A stretch of 64,000 bases of DNA from JAJYUU01 sp963719765 (GCA_963719765.1 CAVRCW010000007.1:496001-560000), one strand, 5' to 3'; positions 1-8,128 are shown, counted from the first letter of the stretch. Program-made: numbers and translations. The notes: generated by a model not told the origin, from the letters alone.

Positions 1-584
1 TCAACGGTCATGCCAACCCCGCTGCCCGAGTCGGCCAGCAGCAGGGTCCTGGCCATCGGCGTCATCTCCTCGCCAGCCAGCAGGGGGATCCGGGGCCGGC
101 CCCAGGCCTGACAGGGACCGCTTTGGTCGAATCCGCCGGAGACGAACCTCCAGTCGATGACCGCCAGGTACCCGTCCGTGTGCCCGCCAGGGAAGTTCGG
201 CGCGGGCCCGCTGCCGGGGATGTCCGGCACCGCGGTCGGCCTGGAGATCGCGGGAAGGCCGTCGGTGCGGCCGATCCGCCACCCCCTGGCGTGCAGCACC
301 TCCTGGCCGCCGGACTCCATGACCGTCTCAAGCAGCGCGACCCGCCTGCCTGGCCGTATCGTCCGGGTGCGGACGGTGAGCGTGTCCACCGGTACTGGCC
401 GCAGTATGTCCACTGCTACCCGGGCTAGGCGCATCCGCTCGTCCGGCTCGTGCAGTTCCATGTCCCGCGCGGCGAGCGCCGACGGCGGGCCGCCGTGCTG
501 GGCCTTTGCGTCCCATGGACCTGCGGTCGCGGGCATCGCCCGGTAGCTGCCGGGTCCGTCCGGCTCGAAGAATGCAGTCTGCAC
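1..584 (-). CDS. acyl-CoA thioesterase-like protein (partial)
   Basis: This gene runs off the left edge, so about 194 codons are visible. The reading frame contains FFEPDG near the N-terminus, then WDAKAQHGGPPSALAARDME and a later stretch ending in TLLLADSGSG. This is the pattern of actinobacterial TesB-like thioesterase proteins with tandem hotdog domains, which hydrolyse acyl-CoA thioesters. The GTG at 582-584 is preferred because it places the FFEPDG motif a few residues in and an in-frame stop lies a short way upstream; an internal ATG exists at about 538. No clear ribosome binding site is seen. The missing C-terminus would hold the rest of the second hotdog domain. Family assignment is moderately secure, substrate unknown. 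Confidence 0.6.
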   Translation of the reverse strand, partial: MQTAFFEPDGPGSYRAMPATAGPWDAKAQHGGPPSALAARDMELHEPDERMRLARVAVDILRPVPVDTLTVRTRTIRPGRRVALLETVMESGGQEVLHARGWRIGRTDGLPAISRPTAVPDIPGSGPAPNFPGGHTDGYLAVIDWRFVSGGFDQSGPCQAWGRPRIPLLAGEEMTPMARTLLLADSGSGVGMTV

Positions 585-657
585 GAAGCGCGATGTTACC
601 GGTCGGTCAGCCAGTCACGATGCGACGGTGGCCGGGACGCGCATGACCGGAGCGCCG

Positions 658-1065
658 TTACGCGTTCTCAGCATTGGAAAGTTCCTGCGCGACTTCCCAG
701 ATGTGCCCGCCGGGATCAGGGAAGCTGGCCGTGCGAATCCCCCACGGCCGGTCCATCGGGCCGTTCAGCAGCGACACTCCGCGCTCGGCAAGCTCCGCGC
801 ATACCGCGTCGACGTCGTCGACCTCGATGGTGAACTGCAGGCGCGATCCGCTCTCCGGGCCGGCCACCGTTCCAGGTTCGATGAGCTCGCGTGCCGCGGG
901 GATGCTGAGCAGGTTGATGCCGGTGTTGCCGAACCGGACCACCGCGGAATTCTCGTCCTCGAAGACCACGGTCAGGCCGAAGATGTCCTGGTAGAACGCC
1001 TTCGAGCGGGCCAGGTCCTCGACGAACAGCGTGATGAAATCGACATTCTTCCGCGACCAGCTCAC
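658..1065 (-). CDS. VOC (glyoxalase/bleomycin-resistance fold) protein
   Basis: A complete 135-residue single-domain VOC protein. It shows the usual arrangement: FITLFVEDLARSKAFYQD at the N-terminus, then FEDENSAVVRFG, an Asp/Glu-rich second beta-alpha-beta module and a C-terminal FPDPGGHIWEVAQ. His near residue 122 and the Glu of the WEVAQ strand are candidate metal ligands. The start is GTG at 1063-1065 with a GAGG ribosome binding site about 8 bases upstream. Members bind metal and act as lyases, dioxygenases or drug-binding proteins; nothing here fixes the substrate. It stands alone, separated by about 70 bp from the thioesterase downstream. Confidence 0.75.
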   Translation of the reverse strand: MSWSRKNVDFITLFVEDLARSKAFYQDIFGLTVVFEDENSAVVRFGNTGINLLSIPAARELIEPGTVAGPESGSRLQFTIEVDDVDAVCAELAERGVSLLNGPMDRPWGIRTASFPDPGGHIWEVAQELSNAENA

Positions 1066-1280
1066 GTCCGACCCTCTTTCTGTTCACTCAGTTGGAGCCA
1101 TACCGGCCGACAGGGGCGCCAGCGCGAGGCCCGGCTTCGAGACGTCTGCCAATCCGACGAACGGCAGTGTCCGCGATGGACGCGCGGGGCGGAGGTGATT
1201 TGCCGGGCAAGAGCGTGCCTGCCCGTCGCGGAAGCTCCTGGCGGCAGTCTACGGCGAGCCGCAGCACCGGGCCGAGCGGC

Positions 1281-1340
1281 CTGACCCTGACCCCGCCCTG
1301 ACCCTGACCCCGCCCTGACCCTGACCCTGCCCTGACCCTG
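1281..1340. repeat. 17-bp tandem repeat, about 3.5 copies
   Basis: The unit CTGACCCTGACCCCGCC occurs at 1281-1297 and 1298-1314, again with one change at 1315-1331, and in part at 1332-1340. Within each unit there is a shorter CCCTGA periodicity. It lies in the 280-bp gap between two minus-strand genes, just past the 3' end of the flavin-split-barrel gene. No other gene is seen in this gap. Confidence 0.85.
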
Positions 1341-1345
1341 CGCGG

Positions 1346-1771
1346 CTAGGCGTGCAGGCGGCTTGGCGTGATTATCAGAGCTTCTGAGAACAGCTCGGCG
1401 AACTGGCGAGGTGTGCCAAACATCGCCCCGATGCGCTCGGCGTACTTCGCTACGTAGTGCGGCTGCTGGTCGGCCGGGGCTACATCGTCAACGTGCTTTG
1501 CGGTGCCGTCGATGCGGATGATGTCTCTGCCTATGTCGGTCACGTCGAGGCCCAGGGTCACCTTGGGGTTCTCGCTGATGTTGCGCAGCTTGATCTTTTT
1601 CGGCTGGCTGTAGACGAGGATCGTCTCGTCGTCGCGCGCCAGGAACCACACGGGCACGCTGTCTGGCTGGCCGTCGGGGCGAACTGTCGTCAGCCACGCC
1701 ATCAGGTTGTGGTGCAGGCGAGCCTCGACGTGCTCGCGGCGTTCGGCAGGCAGATGTCTGGTCAGGTTCAC
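1346..1771 (-). CDS. PPOX-class F420/flavin-dependent protein
   Basis: A 141-residue split-barrel protein of the pyridoxamine-5'-phosphate-oxidase superfamily. The N-terminal AWLTTVRPDGQPDSVPVWF and the following ILVYSQPKKIKLRNI and KVTLGLD strands form the flavin/F420-binding barrel. It most resembles the actinobacterial PPOX group that uses F420 (Rv3369-like). Such proteins reduce small organic substrates or act as cofactor-binding reductases; the substrate is not predictable. ATG at 1771 begins MNLTRHLPAE. It faces a divergent region leading to the membrane protein at 1980. Confidence 0.75.
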   Translation of the reverse strand: MNLTRHLPAERREHVEARLHHNLMAWLTTVRPDGQPDSVPVWFLARDDETILVYSQPKKIKLRNISENPKVTLGLDVTDIGRDIIRIDGTAKHVDDVAPADQQPHYVAKYAERIGAMFGTPRQFAELFSEALIITPSRLHA

Positions 1772-1887
1772 GGGAGGTCATAACCAGCCGCCTGGCCGCG
1801 TTAGTCCCGCCGGTGCGGTCCTTATGGCCATCCGGTGGCACCTTCCGGCGTCCACTAGCCGAACCCCGCGGCCGACTCGCCGCCTAG

Positions 1888-1962
1888 CTTTACGTCACAA
1901 AGTTCGTCGGCCAAGGCCCTTGACTTTGCGCCGTAAAGCGGACTCTACTTTATGGCATAGAG
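1888..1962 (+). promoter_or_regulatory. three operator-like 15-mers over a promoter
   Basis: Three imperfect inverted repeats of the form CTTTRYGNCRYARAG occur at 1888-1902 (CTTTACGTCACAAAG), 1924-1938 (CTTTGCGCCGTAAAG) and 1948-1962 (CTTTATGGCATAGAG). The second is close to the reverse complement of the first. A possible promoter, TTGACT at 1920-1925 and TCTACT at 1944-1949, overlaps the second and third copies. The ribosome binding site GGAGAG and ATG of the next gene follow directly. The likely ligand is the winged-helix regulator encoded by the second gene of this operon, acting as an autorepressor; that is inference. Confidence 0.55.
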
Positions 1963-1979
1963 TCGATCTGGAGAGACCA

Positions 1980-2642
1980 ATGAACCACGCACCAGGCACC
2001 ACCACCGCCGGCAACGGTGGCAGCTTCGATCCCCAGCAGGCCGCCGCACTGCTCGACCAGGCCACCCGGCAGGCACGCCGCCAGTTCACGCCCGGCACGC
2101 CGGCCCTCTTCGTCTTCCGGGCGGTCGTCGGGCTCGCCGCCTTCGGCGGCCTGTGGCTGTCCGTGCGCGGCCAGGACCCCTACACCGGGCCCAGCGGCTG
2201 GGCCGTCGCGGTCGCCTTCGCGCTCGCAGCTATCAATGTCGGCTGGAGCGCGATGGCAATCAAGCGCGCGGGCGCCGGCGTCAGCGGGCCAGCCCAGCGG
2301 GCGAAGCGGGCCTGGCTCAGCGTGATGCTCGTGGCTTGGGTCGTCGCGTACGCGGTCGCGGCGCCGCTGTACCACGCAGGGGCAAGCCACCCGGTCTGGG
2401 GGCTGTACCCGGCCAGCGCGCCGTTGCTGGTCGTCGGCCTGGCCGGCCAGGTCGCCGCGGCGGCACGCCACGACTGGCTCATGGCCGGCGGCTGCCTGGC
2501 GGTTGCCATAGTCGCCGCAGCCGCCGGGTTCGGCGGGCCGGCGGGCGCGTGGCTGATCACCGGCATCGGCCTGTGCGCCGTGTGCCTGGGCACCGCCGCT
2601 TTCACCGCCTGGCACCAGCGCCGCAGCCCGGTCCGGCCATGA
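1980..2642 (+). CDS. integral membrane protein, six predicted TM segments
   Basis: A 220-residue protein with a hydrophilic N-terminal 45 residues and about six hydrophobic segments (roughly residues 46-66, 75-95, 110-130, 140-160, 165-185 and 190-210). GGAGAG lies 6 bases before the ATG. Its stop overlaps the ATG of the following winged-helix regulator (ATGA at 2639-2642), so the two are co-translated. Membrane-protein/winged-helix pairs like this are common in actinobacteria, but the function of the membrane component is not known. Three operator-like repeats lie directly upstream. Confidence 0.7.
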   Translation: MNHAPGTTTAGNGGSFDPQQAAALLDQATRQARRQFTPGTPALFVFRAVVGLAAFGGLWLSVRGQDPYTGPSGWAVAVAFALAAINVGWSAMAIKRAGAGVSGPAQRAKRAWLSVMLVAWVVAYAVAAPLYHAGASHPVWGLYPASAPLLVVGLAGQVAAAARHDWLMAGGCLAVAIVAAAAGFGGPAGAWLITGIGLCAVCLGTAAFTAWHQRRSPVRP

Positions 2643-2938
2643 CCACCAGCGAACTCGACCCGCTGATCCACGTCCCCACCCGGCTGAAGATCGTCGCGAC
2701 ACTGGCGGCACTGCCCGACGGCGACACCCTGTCCTTCACCCGCCTGCAGGACATGATCGGGCTGACGCCCGGCAACCTGATCATCCACCTGCGCAAGCTC
2801 GAAGACGCCGACTACATCAGCAGCAAGAAGGCCAGCAACGGGACCGTGTCCATCACCACGGTCGCTCTCAGTAGCCACGGCCGCGCGGCACTCGGCACCT
2901 ACACCCAGGCGCTGCGCGAGCTGCTCGGCGGCCTGTAA
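2639..2938 (+). CDS. winged-helix transcriptional regulator
   Basis: A 99-residue protein made of a single winged helix-turn-helix domain of the MarR/ArsR-like type. LDPLIHVPTRLKIVATLAAL forms the first helices, the LQDMIGLTPGNLIIHLRKLE stretch is the recognition helix-turn-helix, and YISSKKASNGTVSITTVAL is the wing. It starts inside the stop codon of the membrane protein and probably regulates that operon through the three repeats at 1888-1962. Ligand unknown. A decayed second copy of its 5' end follows at 2962. Confidence 0.8.
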   Translation: MTTSELDPLIHVPTRLKIVATLAALPDGDTLSFTRLQDMIGLTPGNLIIHLRKLEDADYISSKKASNGTVSITTVALSSHGRAALGTYTQALRELLGGL

Positions 2939-2961
2939 ATGGGACCGGCCGACTATTGAAC

Positions 2962-3045
2962 GCCGGCGCACTCGACCCGCGCATCCACGACCCGGCGCGG
3001 TAGCGCGCCGTCGCGGCCCTGGCGGACTGCCTCAAGGCATCCCGC
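2962..3045 (+). pseudogene. remnant of a second winged-helix regulator
   Basis: Translation from 2962 gives AGALDPRIHDPAR, then a TAG stop, then RAVAALADC. This aligns with residues 5-25 of the regulator just upstream (LDPLIHVPTR / KIVATLAAL), about 12 identities in 20. There is no continuation of the domain. It is best explained as the broken 5' end of a duplicated or paralogous regulator gene. Confidence 0.55.
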
Positions 3046-3107
3046 TGTCCGTCACCACGGGCCGTGCCCTGGTAACTCGCGGCGTGACCGGCCTCTATGG
3101 TGGCGGG

Positions 3108-3875
3108 ATGGCCTCATGGTGGCACCGCGACGTGATTGCACCAGGCAAGCTACCGCTGATGCTGTGCTTCCTGGCTTTCGTCGTCACGTTCGTGCTGACC
3201 CGGACGATCACGCGCATGATCCGCGACGGCCGCGGCCCGTTCCGGAACCGAGTGACGGCCAGCGGGACGCACATTCATCACTCTGTCCCCGGCATCATCC
3301 TGCTGATCATCGGGGCCTTCACGGCGGTCGGCGGCCCTGGCTCGCTCGGCTGGCGCTCGTTCGCCGCGCTGGCGGTCGGTATCGGCACCTCGCTAGTCCT
3401 GGATGAGTTCGCGCTGATCCTGCATCTGCAGGACGTCTACTGGAGCGGCGAGGGTCAGCTTTCGGTCGAGGCGGTGAGCCTGACGGCCGCCTGCCTCGGG
3501 CTGGCCCTGGTCGGGTTCAGCCCTTTCGGCGTGAAAGACGTCGGCGGCATCGAGCTGTCACTGCGCCTGACCGCAACCGGGATACTCATCGCCGACGGCG
3601 TGCTTGCCCTCATCTGCGTACTGAAAGGCAAGTACCGGTCGGCACTGTTCGGGCTCTTCCTGCCACCCGTCGGGGTGATCGGCGCCCTGCGCCTCGCGCG
3701 CCCGTCGTCGATCTGGGCACGACATCGCTACCGGGGCAGGCGCCTGGAACGCGCGACGCGCCGCGCGGCCGACTTCGATCAGCGCTGGACCCCGCTGCAG
3801 ACCGACTGGGAAAACTTCGTCGGCGGGAAACCATCCCAGCCAAACCCGCCAGCCAGCGACGACGTCCACCGCTGA
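3108..3875 (+). CDS. multi-pass membrane protein, actinobacterial
   Basis: About 255 residues with five or six hydrophobic segments between residues 12 and 200, then a basic, Arg-rich cytoplasmic tail ending in a Pro-rich stretch. A conserved-looking THIHHSVPGIILL motif follows the first membrane span, with its paired His residues possibly near a metal or headgroup. The ATG at 3108 (MASWWHRDV) fits the usual start of this family; an in-frame GTG at 3084 would add eight residues. This resembles a widespread uncharacterised actinobacterial integral membrane family. No operon partner is seen. Confidence 0.65.
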   Translation: MASWWHRDVIAPGKLPLMLCFLAFVVTFVLTRTITRMIRDGRGPFRNRVTASGTHIHHSVPGIILLIIGAFTAVGGPGSLGWRSFAALAVGIGTSLVLDEFALILHLQDVYWSGEGQLSVEAVSLTAACLGLALVGFSPFGVKDVGGIELSLRLTATGILIADGVLALICVLKGKYRSALFGLFLPPVGVIGALRLARPSSIWARHRYRGRRLERATRRAADFDQRWTPLQTDWENFVGGKPSQPNPPASDDVHR

Positions 3876-4087
3876 TACCGGGCCTGGATGCCCGGGCCCA
3901 TCCGGCACTGGCGGGCAAGCATGCCAGGCGCCATTCTGTGCGTCCTCTCACCGGGTCTCCGCGACATCACCATTGCCCAGGCTCTGCGCGCGCATCCAAT
4001 CCGCCGCTGTAGCATCGACGCAGCTAAGTCGGCACGGATGGGCGCGCAGGGGCGCACCACGCCCAGATCAGCGGCCTAGCAAGGCAT

Positions 4088-4162
4088 GGGGTGTTAGCTC
4101 AATGGTAGAGCAGCGGACTTTTAATCCGTGGGTTCTGGGTTCGAGCCCCAGGCGCCCCACCA
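4088..4162 (+). tRNA. tRNA-Lys (UUU)
   Basis: A complete cloverleaf can be drawn. The acceptor stem is GGGGTGT (4088-4094) with GCGCCCC (4152-4158), including two G-U pairs. The anticodon loop is CTTTTAA, giving UUU, and the T arm is CTGGG-TTCGAGC-CCCAG. The discriminator is A4159 and the CCA end is encoded (4160-4162). An integrated element begins immediately after the CCA, so this gene is the attachment locus. Confidence 0.93.
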
Positions 4163-4163
4163 A

Positions 4164-4183
4164 TTTGGTCATTGCACGAACCG
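4164..4183. repeat. left attachment-site repeat
   Basis: TTTGGTCATTGCACGAACCG begins two bases after the tRNA CCA end and recurs exactly at 8129-8148. It also encodes, on the minus strand, the VRAMTK motif near the C-terminus of the recombinase. The pair of repeats bounds the tRNA-Lys element. Confidence 0.75.
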
Positions 4184-5804
4184 GATCTTCGACGGTCGCG
4201 GGCCGCGCGGTTGCCTCGCCCGCCGGAACCTGCGCCTGATCCGCTGCTGCCTGCTGGGGTATGCGGAAGACCGGGACTATCCGCCCTGGGTCGATGATTT
4301 TGATCTGGGCGATGAGTACCTCGATGAGGGCCTTCCGCTGGCTGTGGGTGCCGGACGCGACGATGGCGCTGATGTGATCGGCGACCTGCCGCAGGGTGGC
4401 GGCTGGCGGTGCGGGGGGTGCTGCGCGGACCTGGCTGGCGAGTTCGTCTCGGCGGGCGCGCAGCTGTGCTGACCGGGCTTTGAGCTGGGCGAGCCGGCCA
4501 GCGAGGTCTTCGGGGTCCAGAGTGCCATTCTCGAACGCGGTCAGGTACCGGTCGATCGCCGCGCCCGTCCTGGCCAGTTCGTGCTCGGCGGCGCTAGCTC
4601 GGCCCGGTGACCGTCCTTCGCGGCCGCGTGGCTGGCCTGCGCCTGGGCGATGGCGTCGGCGATCAGGCCGTGCTGGTCCCGGTAGAAGGCGCCCAGAGCG
4701 GTGATGACTGCGCGCTCGACAGCGTCGGCGTCCAGTCGGCTCGCACCGCACCGCTTGGAGTCGTACCGGACCCGGCTGAAGCACGTGTAATACCTGTAGA
4801 GGCGGCTGCGGCCGTGTGCCCTGGTGCCGATCATCGCCTTGCCGCAGGACGGGCAGCGCATCAGCCCGGTGAGCAGGTAGTCAGAGCCGCTGGCGGCTCG
4901 CTTGGAGTAGTCCTCGCCGCGGGCGGCCAGGATACGCTGCGCCTCGGCGAAGACGCTGTCGTCGATGAGGGCCGGGTGGGATCCGGAGACGGTGATGCCG
5001 CGGAAGGTCAGCTCGCCCAGGTAGATGCGGTTGGACAGCACGCGCATGACCTGGTGGGCGGACCAGGTTCCGCCGGTGGTGGTCCGGTGCCCGCGTGCGT
5101 TCAGCGCGCGGGCGACGGTCTTGCCGCCGAGCCGGTCCCGCGTGTACAGCCCGAAGATCAGGCGCACGACGACGGCCTCGTCCTGATCTGGGATGAGCGT
5201 GCTGGTGGCCGGGTCGACCTGGTAGCCGTATGGGCGGCGGCCGCCCTTCCATTTCCCGGCGGCGGCCTTGCGTTCCATCCCGGCGATGACCTGGTCGATG
5301 ATAGTGTCGCGCTCGAACTGGGCAAACATGCCGAGCATCTGCACCAGCATCCGGCCCATCGCGGTGGCGGTGTCGAACGGCTCGGTCGCAGACCGGAACA
5401 CCACCCCGGCCCGGTCGAGGTCGTCGAGCAGGGTGACCAGGTCGCGCAGGCTGCGGGTGAGCCGGTCCACCCGGTAGACCAGCAGCACGTCGATCACCCC
5501 GGCCGTTGCGGCGGCGAGCGCGCGCTGCAGACCAGGCCGGCGCGTGCTGGCACCGGAAGCGTCGTCGGCGAACCGGGCTGCCTGCCGCCAGCCAGGCTGC
5601 GAGCCGATGTAGGCGGCCAGCCGGGTGTCCTGGGCGTCGATGGAGTAGGGCTGGTGCTCGTCGTCGGTGGACCGGCGCACGTAGACACCGACGCGCACGT
5701 CACCGCGGCGGTCGGCTGTCCCGGATTGCGGGGCCGGTGCGTGCGTCATGGCGTACCTTTCATGTCCTGGCGGTCATCGGCGCGCACATGCGCTGCTGGC
5801 GTGG

Positions 5805-6008
5805 TCAGTGTCGCTCGCCTGGGCCGAGGAGGGGAAGCGGGCTGGCCGCATCCTCGTCGGACTCGGCTGCGGGGCGGTGCTGCCAGGCGGTGATCAGCAC
5901 GGCGAGCGCGGTGACGGCCTGTTCGCGCTGTGGGCAGCTCATCGGCGTGGTGAGGATGCGCTCCACGCGCATCGGTGGTGGTTGCCTGACGTTGTGTCGT
6001 GGCAGCAT
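5805..6008 (-). CDS. small hypothetical protein upstream of recombinase
   Basis: A 67-codon ORF, or about 55 codons if the internal ATG is used (MRVERILTTPMSCPQREQ). The stretch QREQAVTALAVLITAWQ reads as an amphipathic helix and the tail is acidic then Pro/Leu-rich. It lies on the same strand about 55 bp before the recombinase start. Small proteins of this appearance often sit beside actinobacterial serine recombinases, possibly as accessory or directionality factors, but I cannot name the family. Confidence 0.5.
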   Translation of the reverse strand: MLPRHNVRQPPPMRVERILTTPMSCPQREQAVTALAVLITAWQHRPAAESDEDAASPLPLLGPGERH

Positions 6009-6580
6009 GGCGGTGAGCGCCCCGTGCCGCCCGGCTCGCTGACACTAGTGAAAGTCGGAGTTCAGGGCGCCGCTTTGACATGTGGCAATAAGCCGGCCTC
6101 CCGGCCCAGGTCGCTGGTGACGGCACACGCAGCGCACAGCCGCCCGGTGTTCGCTGCACTGCCCGGCCCGCGGCAGACGCTGGCAGTGCCGGGTGACCGC
6201 GCGCGACGTTCCCGCTGTGCGCCGAACAGGGCCGGGCGTGGGCGGCCGACAGCGCTCGGCTCCCCACCAGGGCCTCCCCCCACCCGGCGCGCCGCATCGA
6301 TCGTCGATATACCCGCACTTTGGGTATCAGTCTGGGAGCCCACCGGTATGGTCGGCAGGGCCTCTGCCAGCGCCAGCGCACCCGCAAGGGATTCCGGTCT
6401 AAGCGGGTAGCCGGGCTGGAGTACCGACTGGCTGGCGGACTGGTATCCGCGTCGGGTGCCGCCTCCGGACTATCGGCAGGCCGTGTTGCCGGGCAACGTG
6501 CATCTGGCGATGCAGCTGCCGAACCCGCCCTTCCTAAGGTCAAGCCGGCGCGCTGCGCGCCGCGGCCCGGCGGCGCCAGC
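6009..6580. other. 0.57-kb stretch of the element without a secure gene
   Basis: No convincing complete gene is seen. A minus-strand ORF at 6062-6343 (93 codons) ends in a Cys-containing segment (CRGPGSAANTGRLCAACAV) that could be a small zinc-binding protein, but codon bias is weak. On the plus strand, 6405-6530 reads WSTDWLADWYPRRVPPPDY after an in-frame stop, perhaps a remnant of a longer gene. Both are unsupported by a start site. Confidence 0.35.
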
Positions 6581-7837
6581 TCATTCCGATGAAACGACGA
6601 AGGTTGCGTGTCGCGCGTGGAACAGGCTTTCGCCGGTGTCTGGCACGGGGCAGTCAGACGGGTAGGCGGCGAGGCGGAGACGGTTGGCGGCGGGGCGGCC
6701 CGCAGCGTCCCAGGCCAAAACCATCTCGCGGAGCATTGTTGCCTGTTGTGCTGCCTGACCGTAGCGTCGTACGGCCAGGTCAATCGTCGCGTGCAAACCA
6801 GAGTTGCCGACAACAGCCACCGGACCAGCGACATCGATAGCGGCGAACCCGGCCTGGCCGAGGATGCATGGGCTAGATCGGTGGACGCGGTCACCGTCAT
6901 GGACGTCGAGCACCGGGGGCACGCCGCTGGCATCGGCGCCCTCCTGCGGGCCGATATAGGTGAGCCATGCCGCGGCTGGTTCGCGGTAGGCAAGCCACCG
7001 CCGCAGGCTCCCGAACACCTCCAGGGCCGAGGCGGTGATGCCGATATCGGCTCTTGGCCCGGCATCATTGAGGGCGGCGTTAACGAGGCCGGTGTCCACG
7101 TGCGTGTCTGCCGCAGCCTGCACGTATACGCCCGGACGCCCGGGCACCGGCTGGACGCTGTCGGTGTTGGCCATGACTCCGGTGAGCGGCATGAATCCGC
7201 ATTCGGACACGGCGGCGCTGCGCAGATGCCCGTCGGCGTGGGTGAAAGCCACGCACTGCTGGAGACCCCGGATCGACAGCGGCACCACCAGCCGTCCATG
7301 GGCGGCGAGCTGATCAACCCATGCCGGGGCGATGTCCGAGGCACCGGCGGTGACGACGATCCCGTCGTAGGGAGCATTCCCGGGCCAGCCGAGCGCTCCG
7401 TCGCCGCAGATCACCTCCACATTGGTGATGCCCGCTGCCGTCAGGTGGTCCCGCGCCTCGTCGGCTACCTCGGGGTCGATGTCGACGGTGACAACCCGGC
7501 CCCAAGGCCCCACCAGCTTCGACAGCAGTGCGGCGTTGTAGCCGGTGCCAGCGCCGATCTCCAAAACCGAGCCGCGCGGCGGAGGATCGAGCTGCTCCAG
7601 CATGACCGCGATGATGGCTGGTTGCGATGCCGAACTGGTAGCCAGGCCTTCTCGGTAATGCGTGGCGATGGCCCGGTCGGCGTAGGCCTCAGCTAAGTCC
7701 ACGCCGGGAACAAAGACATGCCGTGGCACCTGCTCGAGAACGGCCGCGACCCGAGGGTCAGAAAGCGCGCCGTGCTCGGTGAGATGGGCAACCATCTCCC
7801 TACGGAGCCGGGCATCGGGATCATCGCTGCTGCTCAT
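6581..7837 (-). CDS. PCMT-type O-methyltransferase (RiPP-associated type)
   Basis: A 418-residue protein with an N-terminal protein-L-isoaspartate O-methyltransferase domain: VPRHVFVPG, the SAM-binding VLEIGAGTGYNAALLSKL, VTVDIDPE and VICGDGALG. It then has about 200 extra residues (MPLTGVMANTDSVQ to the end) as found in methyltransferases of FxLD-lanthipeptide and graspetide clusters, which convert Asp to isoaspartate in modified peptides. No lanthionine synthetase, ATP-grasp enzyme or convincing precursor is in the window, so it is an orphan. ATG at 7837 begins MSSSDDPDARLRREM; the frame is open for 60 codons further upstream. It is cargo of the tRNA-Lys element. Confidence 0.75.
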   Translation of the reverse strand: MSSSDDPDARLRREMVAHLTEHGALSDPRVAAVLEQVPRHVFVPGVDLAEAYADRAIATHYREGLATSSASQPAIIAVMLEQLDPPPRGSVLEIGAGTGYNAALLSKLVGPWGRVVTVDIDPEVADEARDHLTAAGITNVEVICGDGALGWPGNAPYDGIVVTAGASDIAPAWVDQLAAHGRLVVPLSIRGLQQCVAFTHADGHLRSAAVSECGFMPLTGVMANTDSVQPVPGRPGVYVQAAADTHVDTGLVNAALNDAGPRADIGITASALEVFGSLRRWLAYREPAAAWLTYIGPQEGADASGVPPVLDVHDGDRVHRSSPCILGQAGFAAIDVAGPVAVVGNSGLHATIDLAVRRYGQAAQQATMLREMVLAWDAAGRPAANRLRLAAYPSDCPVPDTGESLFHARHATFVVSSE

Positions 7838-8016
7838 CACTACATAGTGCCCGGAACTCGGCAACGGCGTCGGCCGGGTCCTAGATGGCGTCCGGTCGTG
7901 GCGGCCGAGGGCAAGCTTGGCGGTAAAGCAGTGCTCAGCGAATAAGTCGAACTGCCGCTCAGCCCAGGTGCACACCAGGTCATCGACAGGTCTATGCATG
8001 GTACGGCCGGGGAACA

Positions 8017-8112
8017 CTACCGCTTACAGGCAGCTACAGCCCTGATGGTCATCTCCGGGCCCTCGAAGAGCACGACATTCGGTGGGTTCGGGTGCTGACA
8101 CGTTAGGCCCAC
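8017..8112 (-). CDS. 31-residue ORF at right end of the element
   Basis: A GTG at 8110-8112 opens a short frame that reads through NVVLFEGPEMTIRAVAACKR to TAG. It contains two Cys and lies between the right repeat and the methyltransferase. In the excised circle it would sit just beyond the recombinase. It may be a truncated zinc-binding protein or chance; there is no clear ribosome binding site. Confidence 0.25.
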   Translation of the reverse strand: MGLTCQHPNPPNVVLFEGPEMTIRAVAACKR

Positions 8113-8128
8113 CAACCAACCAAATTGG

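Larger units (their letters stand above)
4068..5749 (-). pseudogene. large serine recombinase, frameshifted
   Basis: The gene encodes a serine recombinase of the phage-integrase type. The catalytic Ser is in GVYVRRSTDDE (about residue 27), followed by YRVDRLTRS and the resolvase core, then a recombinase domain (GGRRPYGYQVDP) and a zinc-ribbon (CPSCGKAMIG, YYTC, CGASRL). The coiled-coil C-terminus continues in another frame (ELARTGAAIDRYLTAFENGT). The two frames join near 4592 if one base is restored in the GCGCC run. As read, the protein stops at 4541 after 402 residues. The second-frame reading passes through the att repeat and across the tRNA to 4068. It would have driven integration next to the tRNA; whether it is dead or a sequencing error is open. 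Confidence 0.75.

Noticed and set aside
1281..1340. Possible CRISPR array
   Set aside because: Direct 17-bp repeats without spacers and no cas genes in the window.
4607..5893. 428-codon plus-strand frame opposite the recombinase
   Set aside because: Antisense shadow with Gly/Val/Asp-rich composition; the minus strand has all recombinase motifs.
5746..7377. A 543-codon minus-strand open frame across the island
   Set aside because: It overlaps the well-supported methyltransferase in another frame, has Ser/Arg/Pro-rich composition and no recognisable motif; a GC-driven shadow.
7838..8017. In-frame 60-residue N-terminal extension of the methyltransferase as a leader or precursor peptide
   Set aside because: The segment (containing WAERQFDLFAEH) does not show an FxLD core, and the homology with the family begins at the internal ATG.
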